Source of the DNA: Marinobacter sp. THAF197a
GTDB taxonomy: Bacteria > Pseudomonadota > Gammaproteobacteria > Pseudomonadales > Oleiphilaceae
Assembly (NCBI RefSeq): GCF_009363275.1
Contig: NZ_CP045324.1
Location: forward strand, 3,286,001 to 3,350,000
Direction of reading: 5' to 3'
DNA: 64,000 bases
Position numbers and translations under genes: made by a program. Below the pieces are notes generated by a model. It saw only the letters and a list, made by a program, of their open reading frames with translations, had not been told where the DNA came from and ran no database searches. Numbering within the stretch: the first letter of the stretch is position 1; each line of letters opens with the position of its first letter. Below are positions 33,633 through 41,946 of the stretch, piece after piece.

Positions 33633-34956
33633 CCCCCTGTCCGTCAGAACCACCCTGCTAACGCTCCTGTTACCATCAGGCATTGTGTTAATGGCACTGG
33701 CGTGGGTCGTCCATGGCCTGTTGCTGGACCGCATGTCGCGGGATTTCGTAGAGGGCAGATTGCACGACGAAGTTGCCTTCCTGGAACTACAGGTGCGTCA
33801 GTCCAAAGGCCAACTGGACGCCCTGCAGACCGGGGACTATTTCGAGGAAGTTTTCCACCATGCGTTCGCGCTACATTCCCCCACCGTAACCACGGTTTCT
33901 CCGGAATCCTGGCGCTCTTTACTGGAGCCGCTGCTGGAGACCGAGCAGCAAGGGAGCATCCGGGTTCAGGGCTCCGGAGCGGCCGGTGCACCATCAGACA
34001 TCCTTGCTTATCGCCGACAGATCACGGTTGATGGCGTGCCCTATGTCATCATCGTGTCAGAAGACATGGACGCGCTCAGGTCCAGCCAGGCGGAGTTACA
34101 CGCATGGACGGCCATCGTATCGATTCTGCTCATTCTGTTACTGGTTGCCGTCATCTGGGTTGGTATCGCCCTTGCCCTGAGGCCAGTGGCCTCGCTGCAG
34201 TCTGCGCTGACACAACTGCAGGGCGGCACCATTTCACGCATTGATGTTCGGGCGCCAGAAGAATTCCGTCCCCTGGTAAACCAACTGAACCAGCTGCTGG
34301 ATTCGCTGGATCAGCGCCTGGAGCGCTCCCGGGACGCCCTGGCCAACCTTTCTCACAGTGTTAAAACCCCCATTGCTGCGGTCCGTCAGATACTTGAGGA
34401 CGACAGCCGCCCCCTGGATACAGCCTTAAGGGACGAAATGGCGCGTCGGCTCGGTGACATCGACAAACAGCTTGAAACCGAGATGCGCCGGAGTCAGTTT
34501 GCCGGGCCTCAGGTCGGAAAAAGTGCGTTACCCGTCAAGCAGGCCAGGGATTTGTTGTGGATGCTGGGCCGCTTGCACCCGGAAAAATCGTTTGAGCTGA
34601 CGACTGATTTAACAGACGAACACCGTTGGCCGGTTGAAGAGCATGACCTGAATGAAGTGTTCGGCAACCTGCTCGATAATGCCGGCAAATGGGCCACCCA
34701 CAGCATAGAGCTGTCACTCGGTGAGTCAGCGAACACCGTGAGGATGGTTGTGACCGATGATGGCCCGGGGGTCGCTGCGGAAAACCTGTATCACCTTGGT
34801 AGCCGGGGGCTCAGGCTGGATGAGCAAACACCCGGCCATGGTCTGGGGCTGGCCATTGTCCGGGATATCGTGCAGCGATATGGCGGCCGGGTAAACTTCA
34901 GCGATGGCGCAAAAGGTGGCTTGAGCGTTGAAGTAGAGCTGCCGCGAAAGTCATAG
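33616..34956 (+). CDS. copS: Sensor histidine kinase partner of CopR
   Basis: 446 aa from the ATG at 33616 within the end of copR. Two transmembrane helices (about 12-34 and 168-190) flank a periplasmic sensor region. The H-box LANLSHSVKTP resembles that of PhoQ-type kinases; N, G1 and G2 boxes are in LLDNAGKWA, DDGPGVA and GHGLGLAIV. The periplasmic part is not rich in Met or His, so metal sensing is inferred only from genomic position. Confidence 0.85.
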   Translation: MMPNTNPLSVRTTLLTLLLPSGIVLMALAWVVHGLLLDRMSRDFVEGRLHDEVAFLELQVRQSKGQLDALQTGDYFEEVFHHAFALHSPTVTTVSPESWRSLLEPLLETEQQGSIRVQGSGAAGAPSDILAYRRQITVDGVPYVIIVSEDMDALRSSQAELHAWTAIVSILLILLLVAVIWVGIALALRPVASLQSALTQLQGGTISRIDVRAPEEFRPLVNQLNQLLDSLDQRLERSRDALANLSHSVKTPIAAVRQILEDDSRPLDTALRDEMARRLGDIDKQLETEMRRSQFAGPQVGKSALPVKQARDLLWMLGRLHPEKSFELTTDLTDEHRWPVEEHDLNEVFGNLLDNAGKWATHSIELSLGESANTVRMVVTDDGPGVAAENLYHLGSRGLRLDEQTPGHGLGLAIVRDIVQRYGGRVNFSDGAKGGLSVEVELPRKS

Positions 34957-34968
34957 AGGGGCCAAAGT

Positions 34969-35418
34969 ATGATGATCGGTGAACTGTCAAAGACAACGGG
35001 CCTTGCGGTTGAAACCATTCGCTACTACGAAAAAATCGGCCTGATGCCCGAGCCAGGCCGCAATGCCAGCGGCTATCGCCAATACCGGCGCGATCATCTC
35101 GATCGATTGCTGTTCATCAAACGCTGTCGCAATCTGGATATGACCCAGGACGAAATCCGGGAACTGATCCAGCTTACCAACCAGCCCGAGGCGGACTGCG
35201 GCGAGGTAGATGCCTTGCTTGCCAGACACCTGAACCATGTACGGGAGCGTCTCGCGGAACTGACCCGGTTGGAGAAGACGCTGGAACGACTGCAAAAGGC
35301 CTGCTCTCGGGGGAGAACAGTCAGCGAATGCGGGATTCTGGATGGTCTTAACTCAGAAATCGGCCAACTTGAAGATAACCACCATGCTAACCACGTTCCC
35401 GGCACCCATGGAAAATAA
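34969..35418 (+). CDS. cadR: MerR-family Cd(II)/Pb(II)-responsive regulator
   Basis: 149 aa. The N-terminal MerR winged helix has IGELSKTTGLAVETIRYYE and GYRQYRRDHLDRL. The effector domain has the CadR/PbrR cysteines in EADCGEVDALL and in KACSRGRTVSECGIL. It ends with a His-rich tail, HHANHVPGTHGK. It activates the next gene, a CDF efflux gene, through the operator at 35433-35463. The start could also be the next Met codon. Confidence 0.9.
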   Translation: MMIGELSKTTGLAVETIRYYEKIGLMPEPGRNASGYRQYRRDHLDRLLFIKRCRNLDMTQDEIRELIQLTNQPEADCGEVDALLARHLNHVRERLAELTRLEKTLERLQKACSRGRTVSECGILDGLNSEIGQLEDNHHANHVPGTHGK

Positions 35419-35432
35419 TCTCAACTGAATAG

Positions 35433-35463
35433 TTGACCCTGTAGCAACTTCAGGGTTTTCAAT
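35433..35463 (+). promoter_or_regulatory. CadR/PbrR-type promoter-operator
   Basis: TTGACC (-35) and TTCAAT (-10) are separated by 19 bp, the over-long spacer of MerR-activated promoters. Within the spacer lies the inverted repeat ACCCTG-N9-CAGGGT (35436-35456). It lies 30 nt before the CDF gene. Confidence 0.8.
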
Positions 35464-35493
35464 AGAGACAACCTGATTCAAAGGAGGTCTCTG

Positions 35494-36135
35494 ATGGCAT
35501 GCAGCTGTTCCGCACCGAACCCCCAAGGCCCGGCTCCGGGCTTTCGCAAAGCGCTCTGGATTGCCCTGTGGGTGAATCTTGCCATGTTCTTCGTGGAAGG
35601 CCTGGCAAGCCTTCAGTCCGGCTCCGTAGCACTCATGGCGGATGCCATCGACTTCTTCGGCGACAGTGCCAACTATCTTTTGTCCCTGAGTGTTCTCAGC
35701 ATGGGCATGCTCTGGCGAGGGCGGGCCGCATTGGTCAAAGGGTTGACCATGGCCACCTTTGGGCTTGTGGTCTGGGGCCGCGCCATTTGGGTGCTGCAAA
35801 GTGGAGCAACGCCGGAGCCACTGACCATGGGGCTGGTCGGGTTACTGGCCCTGGCGGCCAATGTGGGTGTCGCCGTTATGCTGTTCAAGTTCCGGGAAGG
35901 TGATTCCGATATGCGCTCTGTCTGGCTCTGCAGCCGTAACGATGCCATCGGCAATCTGGCGGTAATGGGCGCAGCACTGGGGGTGTTCGGCACCGGATCC
36001 GCCTGGCCGGATCTGATTGTGGCGGGCATTATGGGCACCCTGGCCCTGACCGCAGGTATCAGCGTGGTTCGCCATGCCCGGTCAGACATCGCCAATGCCC
36101 GAGCTGCAAACCGGCTGGTCGCCCAGGAAAACTGA
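35494..36135 (+). CDS. Cation (CDF-like) efflux transporter
   Basis: 213 aa with about six helices and a CSC motif near the N-terminus. ADAIDFFGD (helix 2) and SRNDAIGNL (helix 5) correspond to the metal-binding positions of CDF carriers. It lacks the cytoplasmic C-terminal domain of full-length CDF proteins. Under the CadR-type promoter, so Cd, Zn or Pb efflux is likely. The GGAGGT site is 6 nt from the ATG. Confidence 0.85.
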   Translation: MACSCSAPNPQGPAPGFRKALWIALWVNLAMFFVEGLASLQSGSVALMADAIDFFGDSANYLLSLSVLSMGMLWRGRAALVKGLTMATFGLVVWGRAIWVLQSGATPEPLTMGLVGLLALAANVGVAVMLFKFREGDSDMRSVWLCSRNDAIGNLAVMGAALGVFGTGSAWPDLIVAGIMGTLALTAGISVVRHARSDIANARAANRLVAQEN

Positions 36136-36140
36136 GGCGA

Positions 36141-36602
36141 TCAGTAGGCCTGGAAGTCGGTCAGCCGGTAGGAAAATTCATCATCGGCGATGAACGGGCT
36201 GTAGTCGACTTCCAGCGATGCCGGAAAGCCATAGTGCGGATCGTATTCCACCACCAGTTTGTCGGCGCTGCCCCGGGCCTGCTCTATCAGATCCAGCAAA
36301 CCCTCGATGGTGAGCCTGCGCTCATCCAGAATATCCGGGTGGTTGAGGGGTTGCTCCAGTCCCTCAATGTCGATCACCTTGCCTTCCCTGACCGTCACAC
36401 GCATCGGTTGCAGTAGGTCCGGCGGGCAGAAACAGGTTTGTTCGATCGTGACCTCGTAGCCCTTTACGCCCTGGGACTGCCAGAGGGCCCTGGCCTCTTC
36501 AATAGTGCTAGCCGGGCCCACGTCTGTGTCTTTACCCGCACCTGCGCAACCCGTCAGCAGCAAGGATAGAACGACTGCACCAAATACCGGAGCCTGTTTC
36601 AC
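36141..36602 (-). CDS. DUF6174 lipoprotein
   Basis: 153 aa from the GTG at 36602 (VKQAPVFGAVV). AGGAGGG lies five nt upstream and GTGA overlaps the metalloprotease stop; a longer ATG start at 36626 is less likely. Lipobox LLTGC gives the acylated Cys. The body has QTCFCPPDLLQPMRVTVREGKV and VEYDPHYGFPASLEVDYSP, diagnostic of DUF6174. Function unknown; periplasmic, operon with the secreted protease. Confidence 0.8.
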   Translation of the reverse strand: MKQAPVFGAVVLSLLLTGCAGAGKDTDVGPASTIEEARALWQSQGVKGYEVTIEQTCFCPPDLLQPMRVTVREGKVIDIEGLEQPLNHPDILDERRLTIEGLLDLIEQARGSADKLVVEYDPHYGFPASLEVDYSPFIADDEFSYRLTDFQAY

Positions 36603-38242
36603 ACTGCCCTCCTGCGCTGACGCCATTTCAGGGCGCCTGCTGCGGCAGCCATAACCAACCAGCCAAGCCCGACACTGCCACCACCGCTACCGCCTCCGGA
36701 GTCCACTGAGGTGTTATTACCTGTCTGATCCGGGTCGGCACGAACGATTGTGCCGCCGTCGCCCGTTTGCTCACCGCCGCTATCCGGCTCTGATTCAGTG
36801 GCTGGTTCCACGGTAAATCGGCTCTCCAGCCGATTATTCTCCGGGCGGACATCCAGCACCTCGCCATTCAGGCTGATGAGGGCTACCCTCTGGGCAATAA
36901 CCAGCTCCTCACCGGTGCCGGACACGCCCTGAACAACCAAGGCCATGTCGCTGGTACCGGGAATAATGTCTTTGCAAAGGTAGGTGCTTCCGTCCGTTTC
37001 ACAGGCAGCGCCATCAATGGTCACCAGTTCAAACGCCGCGCCTTCGCCATCGATCTCACCGGAGACTTCCAGCCAATCCGCAGATTGGGAGGCTTGCTCG
37101 TAGGCCACCTCAAAGTAGGCAACGAAATTCTCGGCGGCAGCCAAAGCCTCAGGATTAGATTCGCCCTCAGCCAGGGAGACATCCGCCGGGAAATTGAAGC
37201 ACTGGTCCAGGGAGGTGCGGTTGTTGATGGTGGATATAAAGCTGGATTCTGAGCAGGAAGAAAAACTCGTGGCGTTCTTATTGGCCCAGGAGCTCATGAT
37301 GTAGCCGCCCTCACAACTGTTGCCGTCGCCGTCATGACCAGAACCCAGGTTGTGTCCAAGTTCATGGGCCACCACCACAGCGGTCAGCACATTCGAGTCA
37401 AAGGCATTGGTCACCCCGGTGCCATAGCCATGGGCACTGCACAAGGTTCCGACCCAGGCCAGACCAGCCGTAGAGCCATCGAAGTCTCGGCCACTGATCA
37501 GGTGAAACAATGCCCTCTCGTTTTGCTGAAAAGGCAGGCTACCATCGGCAACCTTGGCTCGAACATCATTCAGGAGATCACTGGCGCTGGTTGAGGTCGT
37601 GAACACTTCCGACTGCAGAAACGTCATGCTAAGGGTATCCAGCCCAATGCCCAGTTGCTCGAAATAGAACCCCTCCACCATGTTCAGAATACTGAGCGCA
37701 CGGTCCTCGTAATCGCCCGGGAACCGGTCCTGAAACTGCCTATCAAACGCCACTTCCAGCTCCAGCAGCAGGCAGGCACCGGCCACCCGGTTCTCGCACA
37801 GGCTGTCGTAACTGGCAGACACCGCCTGCGCCATCATTGGCGACATGATCGAATCCGGGGAAATTTCGGCTTCGGTGTGGGCATGGTCCAGGCCACACTG
37901 GGGAACGCTCTGGAAGCTGAAACTCTGATTCGCCAGCTGATTGCGGGCAGAGTCGCCGCCAACCGAATGCATTCGCCCGAATACATAGGCCAGCCCCTCC
38001 CAACCGCCGTCGAGGCGCGAGACCCGTACCCAACTTTCCGGGTCTTCGGCCACCTGTCCCCGGTAGTGATGCCCTTTGGTCTGTTGCGCCAGGGCCGAGG
38101 CCAGCCGTTCATTGCTGGTCAAGGCAACATCGTAGCTCTGGCCATCAATCCACAGTTGCAGTGAATCGGTTGATTCTGCGTTGGCCGGCAAGGCCATCAG
38201 CAGGAGCACCATGGTGGTCATCAAACGGAACTTACGTATCAC
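36599..38242 (-). CDS. Reprolysin-like zinc metalloprotease with GlyGly-CTERM tail
   Basis: 547 aa from the GTG at 38242 (VIRKFRLMTTMVLLLM), with GGGATCC upstream; a TTG further up is possible. It has a signal peptide, a propeptide-like region (about 30-180) and a catalytic domain with HELGHNLGSGHD. The C-terminus is a GlyGly-CTERM anchor: GGGSGGGSVGLGW, a helix, then KWRQRRRAV. Such tails are cleaved by rhombosortase, encoded divergently 95 nt away. Likely surface or secreted protease delivered by type II secretion. Confidence 0.9.
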   Translation of the reverse strand: MIRKFRLMTTMVLLLMALPANAESTDSLQLWIDGQSYDVALTSNERLASALAQQTKGHHYRGQVAEDPESWVRVSRLDGGWEGLAYVFGRMHSVGGDSARNQLANQSFSFQSVPQCGLDHAHTEAEISPDSIMSPMMAQAVSASYDSLCENRVAGACLLLELEVAFDRQFQDRFPGDYEDRALSILNMVEGFYFEQLGIGLDTLSMTFLQSEVFTTSTSASDLLNDVRAKVADGSLPFQQNERALFHLISGRDFDGSTAGLAWVGTLCSAHGYGTGVTNAFDSNVLTAVVVAHELGHNLGSGHDGDGNSCEGGYIMSSWANKNATSFSSCSESSFISTINNRTSLDQCFNFPADVSLAEGESNPEALAAAENFVAYFEVAYEQASQSADWLEVSGEIDGEGAAFELVTIDGAACETDGSTYLCKDIIPGTSDMALVVQGVSGTGEELVIAQRVALISLNGEVLDVRPENNRLESRFTVEPATESEPDSGGEQTGDGGTIVRADPDQTGNNTSVDSGGGSGGGSVGLGWLVMAAAAGALKWRQRRRAV

Positions 38243-38337
38243 GGGGAGGATCCCTTTCTGTTCAGACTTCAAGATTTCGCGCAAACTAGAGACAGTAGAA
38301 CCGGGAGGCCAGCCAGTTACCGTAACGGTCTGTATTT

Positions 38338-38937
38338 ATGAGGAGTGTGTCCCACTTGGGGTATCGAACGGTTAACAAGCCCGCGCTGGCACTGATGGCC
38401 CTGCTGGCCATTCTGTGCCTTGCGCCGGCCAGCAGCCTTGAGTGGCGGCCAGACCTTGCTCATTCCGGCGAATGGTGGCGACTGGTCACCGGCCATCTGG
38501 TTCATTTGAACGGTTGGCACCTGGTGCTCAACCTTGCGGGGCTTGCCCTGGTGCTGGCCCTCTACCCACGCTTTCTGCCACTACTAACCCTGTCCATCGC
38601 CCTGATCTGGCTGGCAATTTTTATTTCCCTGGGGCTTCTGTTACTGCTGCCGGAGCTGCCCGGCTACCGGGGCTTTTCCGGCTGCCTGCACGGGCTGGCG
38701 GCGCTCCTTGCTGTCCGTAGTTTTAGGGAAGATTGGGTGTTGTCGGCCAGCATTCTTGTCTTGCTGGCCGGCAAACTGGTGATGGAGTCTGCCGGGCTGG
38801 GCCTTGCCGATACCGCCAACTTCATCGGGGGGCCGCTGGTCTGGCAGGCTCATGCGCTGGGTTTCGCTGGCGGGATAGTATTTGCTGGCCTGGGCTTGCT
38901 TACGCTCCGAACGCCAAGGCAATCATCACCGGAATAA
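38338..38937 (+). CDS. Rhombosortase (GlyGly-CTERM processing rhomboid protease)
   Basis: 199 aa, six helices. Motifs: HLVHLNGWHLVLNLAGL (rhomboid His/Asn helix), the catalytic Ser in YRGFSGCLHGL and His in QAHALGFAGG. The rhombosortase class is recognised by this short size and YRGxSGxLHG-like motif. Its likely substrate is encoded next door. It overlaps the AEC transporter 3' end by 38 nt on the other strand. Confidence 0.88.
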   Translation: MRSVSHLGYRTVNKPALALMALLAILCLAPASSLEWRPDLAHSGEWWRLVTGHLVHLNGWHLVLNLAGLALVLALYPRFLPLLTLSIALIWLAIFISLGLLLLLPELPGYRGFSGCLHGLAALLAVRSFREDWVLSASILVLLAGKLVMESAGLGLADTANFIGGPLVWQAHALGFAGGIVFAGLGLLTLRTPRQSSPE

Positions 38938-39823
38938 AGCCGAGCGCAAACAGCGTACTGAGCAATGTGGTGCCTGCCGCCTGCCGGGGCGCGGCATCCA
39001 GCAGGGTCGCGATCACGACCGTGTTCGCGGCAATCGGGGTGATGGAAATCAGGAAAATGGCCTGGTGCACCGCCAGGTCGTAGATGCCCAGCAGATGGGC
39101 ATCCAGCCACCAGAACGCCAGCGCCAGCAAAGGCCAGCTGACGAACTTACCAAAGAAGGCCAGGCCGGTGAACGCCGGATTGCCGGCCAGGCCCCGGAAA
39201 CTCAGTATGCCCATGCCGATGATCATCATGCCCAGAATACTGTAGGCGCCGCGCAGGTTATCGAACAACGGCACGAACGCCTCCGGAATCGACACCCCCA
39301 ACAGATTCAACGCCACTGCTGCGACAAACGCATACACCGACGGCAGTCTCGCCACCCGCACCAGTGCATCGCGAATGCTGTACTTGCCCCTTGCCGCCAG
39401 ATAGAAGCCTACCGAATTCTCAAACAGCGTGGTGCCCAGCATGCACACGATATAGAGGGCCAGCCCCTGCTCTCCGAACAACAGCAAAGCCACAGGAATA
39501 CCGAAGTAACCCGTGTTGCCGGTACCCACCGATAACGGGATAACAGGTGCACTGCCATCGGTCAGTAGTTTGCGAGCAATGGCCAGGTGAATCAGGGCAA
39601 TCAAGGTGCAGAAACCGAATACCAGGGCGGGCAACAGAATGACCTGGGGCGTCAGCGGTGCCGCCATGACGCCTGAGAACACTACCGAGGGTGTCACGAT
39701 GTAAAGCATGATCCCAGCGATATGTTTTCCACTGGCCTCCAGATAGCGCCCGGCAACCCAGCCGAGAGCAACGGTGACATACAGGGGAAGGAGTTTGATA
39801 AACAAAGCCAGCGCGGCCGCCAT
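38900..39823 (-). CDS. AEC-family auxin-efflux-carrier-like transporter
   Basis: 307 aa, about ten helices in two repeats, with family motifs GTGNTGYFGIPVALLLFGEQG, YIVTPSVVFSGVM and LLSTLFALGFIPVMIAL. Members export or import carboxylates such as malate. Substrate unknown. It overlaps the rhombosortase gene at the 3' end. Confidence 0.85.
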   Translation of the reverse strand: MAAALALFIKLLPLYVTVALGWVAGRYLEASGKHIAGIMLYIVTPSVVFSGVMAAPLTPQVILLPALVFGFCTLIALIHLAIARKLLTDGSAPVIPLSVGTGNTGYFGIPVALLLFGEQGLALYIVCMLGTTLFENSVGFYLAARGKYSIRDALVRVARLPSVYAFVAAVALNLLGVSIPEAFVPLFDNLRGAYSILGMMIIGMGILSFRGLAGNPAFTGLAFFGKFVSWPLLALAFWWLDAHLLGIYDLAVHQAIFLISITPIAANTVVIATLLDAAPRQAAGTTLLSTLFALGFIPVMIALAFGA

Positions 39824-39924
39824 GGCGCCTCCAAAAGACGATTTTTTTACCTCAAGCGCAGCAGTCTACCACCTACCCATGAAGAGGTAACTCCCCGGCG
39901 CAATGGAGAAATCGGCGACCTTCT

Positions 39925-39938
39925 TTGATAATCATCAA
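39925..39938. promoter_or_regulatory. FNR/DNR-type box before norC
   Basis: TTGATAATCATCAA is a perfect TTGAT-N4-ATCAA box, 71 nt upstream of the norC ATG. It fits anaerobic/NO-dependent activation. Confidence 0.85.
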
Positions 39939-40008
39939 TAGCATTACCAATACATCTTTATATCCTAGCAGGGCAGTCAGGTATTCCAACAAGCAAGGAG
40001 TGAGACCA

Positions 40009-40458
40009 ATGGCCGAGCGCTTTACCAAAAGCATGGCCAGGAACATCTATCTGGGGGGAAGTGCATTCTTCGTCCTGTTGTTCCTGGCCCTGACTTTTGA
40101 CACACAGGTCCGGGCTATGCCCGAGCGGGATAACCGCGATCAGCTCACCGAAGAGGTGGTGCGCGGTAAACACATCTGGGAGAACAACAACTGCGTGGGT
40201 TGTCACTCCATCATGGGCGAAGGTGCCTATTTTGCTCCGGAGCTGGCCAACGTGTTTGACCGCCGTGGCGCGGGAGACACCGAGGTCTTCAAGTCCTATA
40301 TGCGGGCGTGGATGAACGCCATGCCTACCAACATCCCGGGCCGCCGCCAGATGCCGAACTTCAATCTGAGCGATGAAGACATCGATGCGTTGTCTGCCTT
40401 CCTGGAGTGGACATCCAAGATCGACGACAACAACTGGCCACCCAATATCGAAGGCTGA
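40009..40458 (+). CDS. norC: Nitric oxide reductase subunit C
   Basis: 149 aa from the ATG at 40009 (MAERFTKS), behind AAGGAG. One membrane anchor (about 13-32) is followed by a c-type heme domain, CVGCH (Cys62, Cys65, His66), with the axial Met probably in RQMPNFNLSDED. It feeds electrons to NorB. First gene of norCB, 10 nt before norB. Confidence 0.95.
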   Translation: MAERFTKSMARNIYLGGSAFFVLLFLALTFDTQVRAMPERDNRDQLTEEVVRGKHIWENNNCVGCHSIMGEGAYFAPELANVFDRRGAGDTEVFKSYMRAWMNAMPTNIPGRRQMPNFNLSDEDIDALSAFLEWTSKIDDNNWPPNIEG

Positions 40459-40468
40459 GGGAACAAGC

Positions 40469-41884
40469 ATGAAATACGAATCTCAAAGGGTCTCCATGCC
40501 CTACTTCATCTTTGCCCTGATCCTGTTTGTCGGCCAGATCGTGTTCGGCCTGGTTCTGGGGCTTCAGTACGTCGTCGGTGATTTCCTGTTTCCGGAAATC
40601 CCCTTCAACGTGGCCAGAATGGTGCACACCAACCTGCTGATTGTCTGGCTGTTGTTCGGTTTCATGGGCGCCACCTACTACATGGTGCCGGAAGAAGCAC
40701 AAACCGAACTGCACAGCCCGTTGCTTGCCTGGATACTGTTCTGGGTGTTTGCCGCTGCCGGCACCCTGACCATTCTTGGCTACCTGTTCGTGGACTATGC
40801 CCGCCTCGCGGAGCTGACCTTCAACGAATACTTCCCCACCATGGGGCGGGAGTTTCTGGAGCAGCCAACGCTTACCAAGATAGGTCTGCTGCTGGTCATC
40901 CTTGGCTTCCTTTATAACGTCATCATGACGGCTCTCAAAGGCCGCAAAACCGTGGTCAACATCATCCTGATCACCGGCCTGATCGGCCTGGCCGTACTGT
41001 GGCTGTTCGCGTTCTACAACCCCAGCAACCTGGCCACCGACAAATACTTCTGGTGGTTTGTCATTCACCTGTGGGTAGAAGGCGTGTGGGAACTGATCAT
41101 GGGCGCCATCCTGGCCTATGTACTGATCAAACTGACCGGGGTAGACCGTGAAGTGATCGAGAAGTGGCTGTACGTGATCGTTGCCATGGCGCTGATTACC
41201 GGCATCATCGGCACCGGCCACCATTTCTTCTGGATCGGGCCGCCTGAATACTGGCTGTGGCTGGGTTCGGTGTTCTCGGCACTGGAACCGCTGCCGTTCT
41301 TCATGATGGTGGTGTTCGCCTTCAACATGATCAACCGTCGTCGCCGTAATCACCCGAACAAGGCCGCCATGCTCTGGGCCATGGGCACCACCGTGATGGC
41401 GTTCCTGGGCGCGGGCGTGTGGGGCTTCCTGCATACCCTGGCCCCGGTGAACTACTACACCCACGGCAGCCAGATTACCGCAGCCCACGGCCATATGGCC
41501 TTCTACGGTGCCTATGTGATGATTGTACTGACCATCATCTCCTACGCGGTACCCATCATGCGTGGCCGCCCCTACGGCAACAGCAACACCGCGCAGGTGG
41601 TGGAGATGTGGGGTTTCTGGCTGATGACCATCTCCATGGTGTTCATCACCCTGTTCCTGACCGCCGCAGGCGTACTGCAGGTGTGGCTGCAGCGCATACC
41701 CGATAGCGGTGCTGCGCTGTCCTTTATGGCCGGCCAGGATCAGATTGCCCTGTTCTACTGGATGCGATTCGTCGCTGGCGCCTTCTTCATGGCAGGCCTG
41801 GTCGTGTACCTCGGCAGCTTCTTCATCAAGGGCCAGGCAAGCCCGGAAGAGGAAGTGCGTGGTCCTGCGACTGCTGACGCCTGA
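40469..41884 (+). CDS. norB: Nitric oxide reductase subunit B
   Basis: 471 aa from the ATG at 40469. Twelve helices of the heme-copper oxidase superfamily; His ligands occur in NVARMVHTNLLIVWLL, WWFVIHLWVEGVWEL (with the FeB-site Glu), GTGHHFFWIG and AAHGHMAFYGAY. Reduces 2 NO to N2O in the cytoplasmic membrane using electrons from NorC. Confidence 0.96.
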   Translation: MKYESQRVSMPYFIFALILFVGQIVFGLVLGLQYVVGDFLFPEIPFNVARMVHTNLLIVWLLFGFMGATYYMVPEEAQTELHSPLLAWILFWVFAAAGTLTILGYLFVDYARLAELTFNEYFPTMGREFLEQPTLTKIGLLLVILGFLYNVIMTALKGRKTVVNIILITGLIGLAVLWLFAFYNPSNLATDKYFWWFVIHLWVEGVWELIMGAILAYVLIKLTGVDREVIEKWLYVIVAMALITGIIGTGHHFFWIGPPEYWLWLGSVFSALEPLPFFMMVVFAFNMINRRRRNHPNKAAMLWAMGTTVMAFLGAGVWGFLHTLAPVNYYTHGSQITAAHGHMAFYGAYVMIVLTIISYAVPIMRGRPYGNSNTAQVVEMWGFWLMTISMVFITLFLTAAGVLQVWLQRIPDSGAALSFMAGQDQIALFYWMRFVAGAFFMAGLVVYLGSFFIKGQASPEEEVRGPATADA

Positions 41885-41896
41885 TCAAGGCAGATC

Positions 41897-41918
41897 GCCG
41901 GGGCCTTCGGGCCCCGGC
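41897..41918. other. Strong UUCG-loop hairpin between norB and the polyferredoxin gene
   Basis: GCCGGGGCC-TTCG-GGCCCCGGC, a perfect 9-bp stem with a TTCG loop, 12 nt after norB. It has no T-tract, so it may protect the norCB mRNA end or partly reduce read-through. Confidence 0.6.
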
Positions 41919-41946
41919 TAACTCCCTGAAATCCTGGACAACCCGA

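Noticed and set aside
38316..38326. GTTACCGTAAC palindrome between the protease and rhombosortase genes
   Set aside because: Short, seen once, no matching family of regulators nearby; not enough for a regulatory call.
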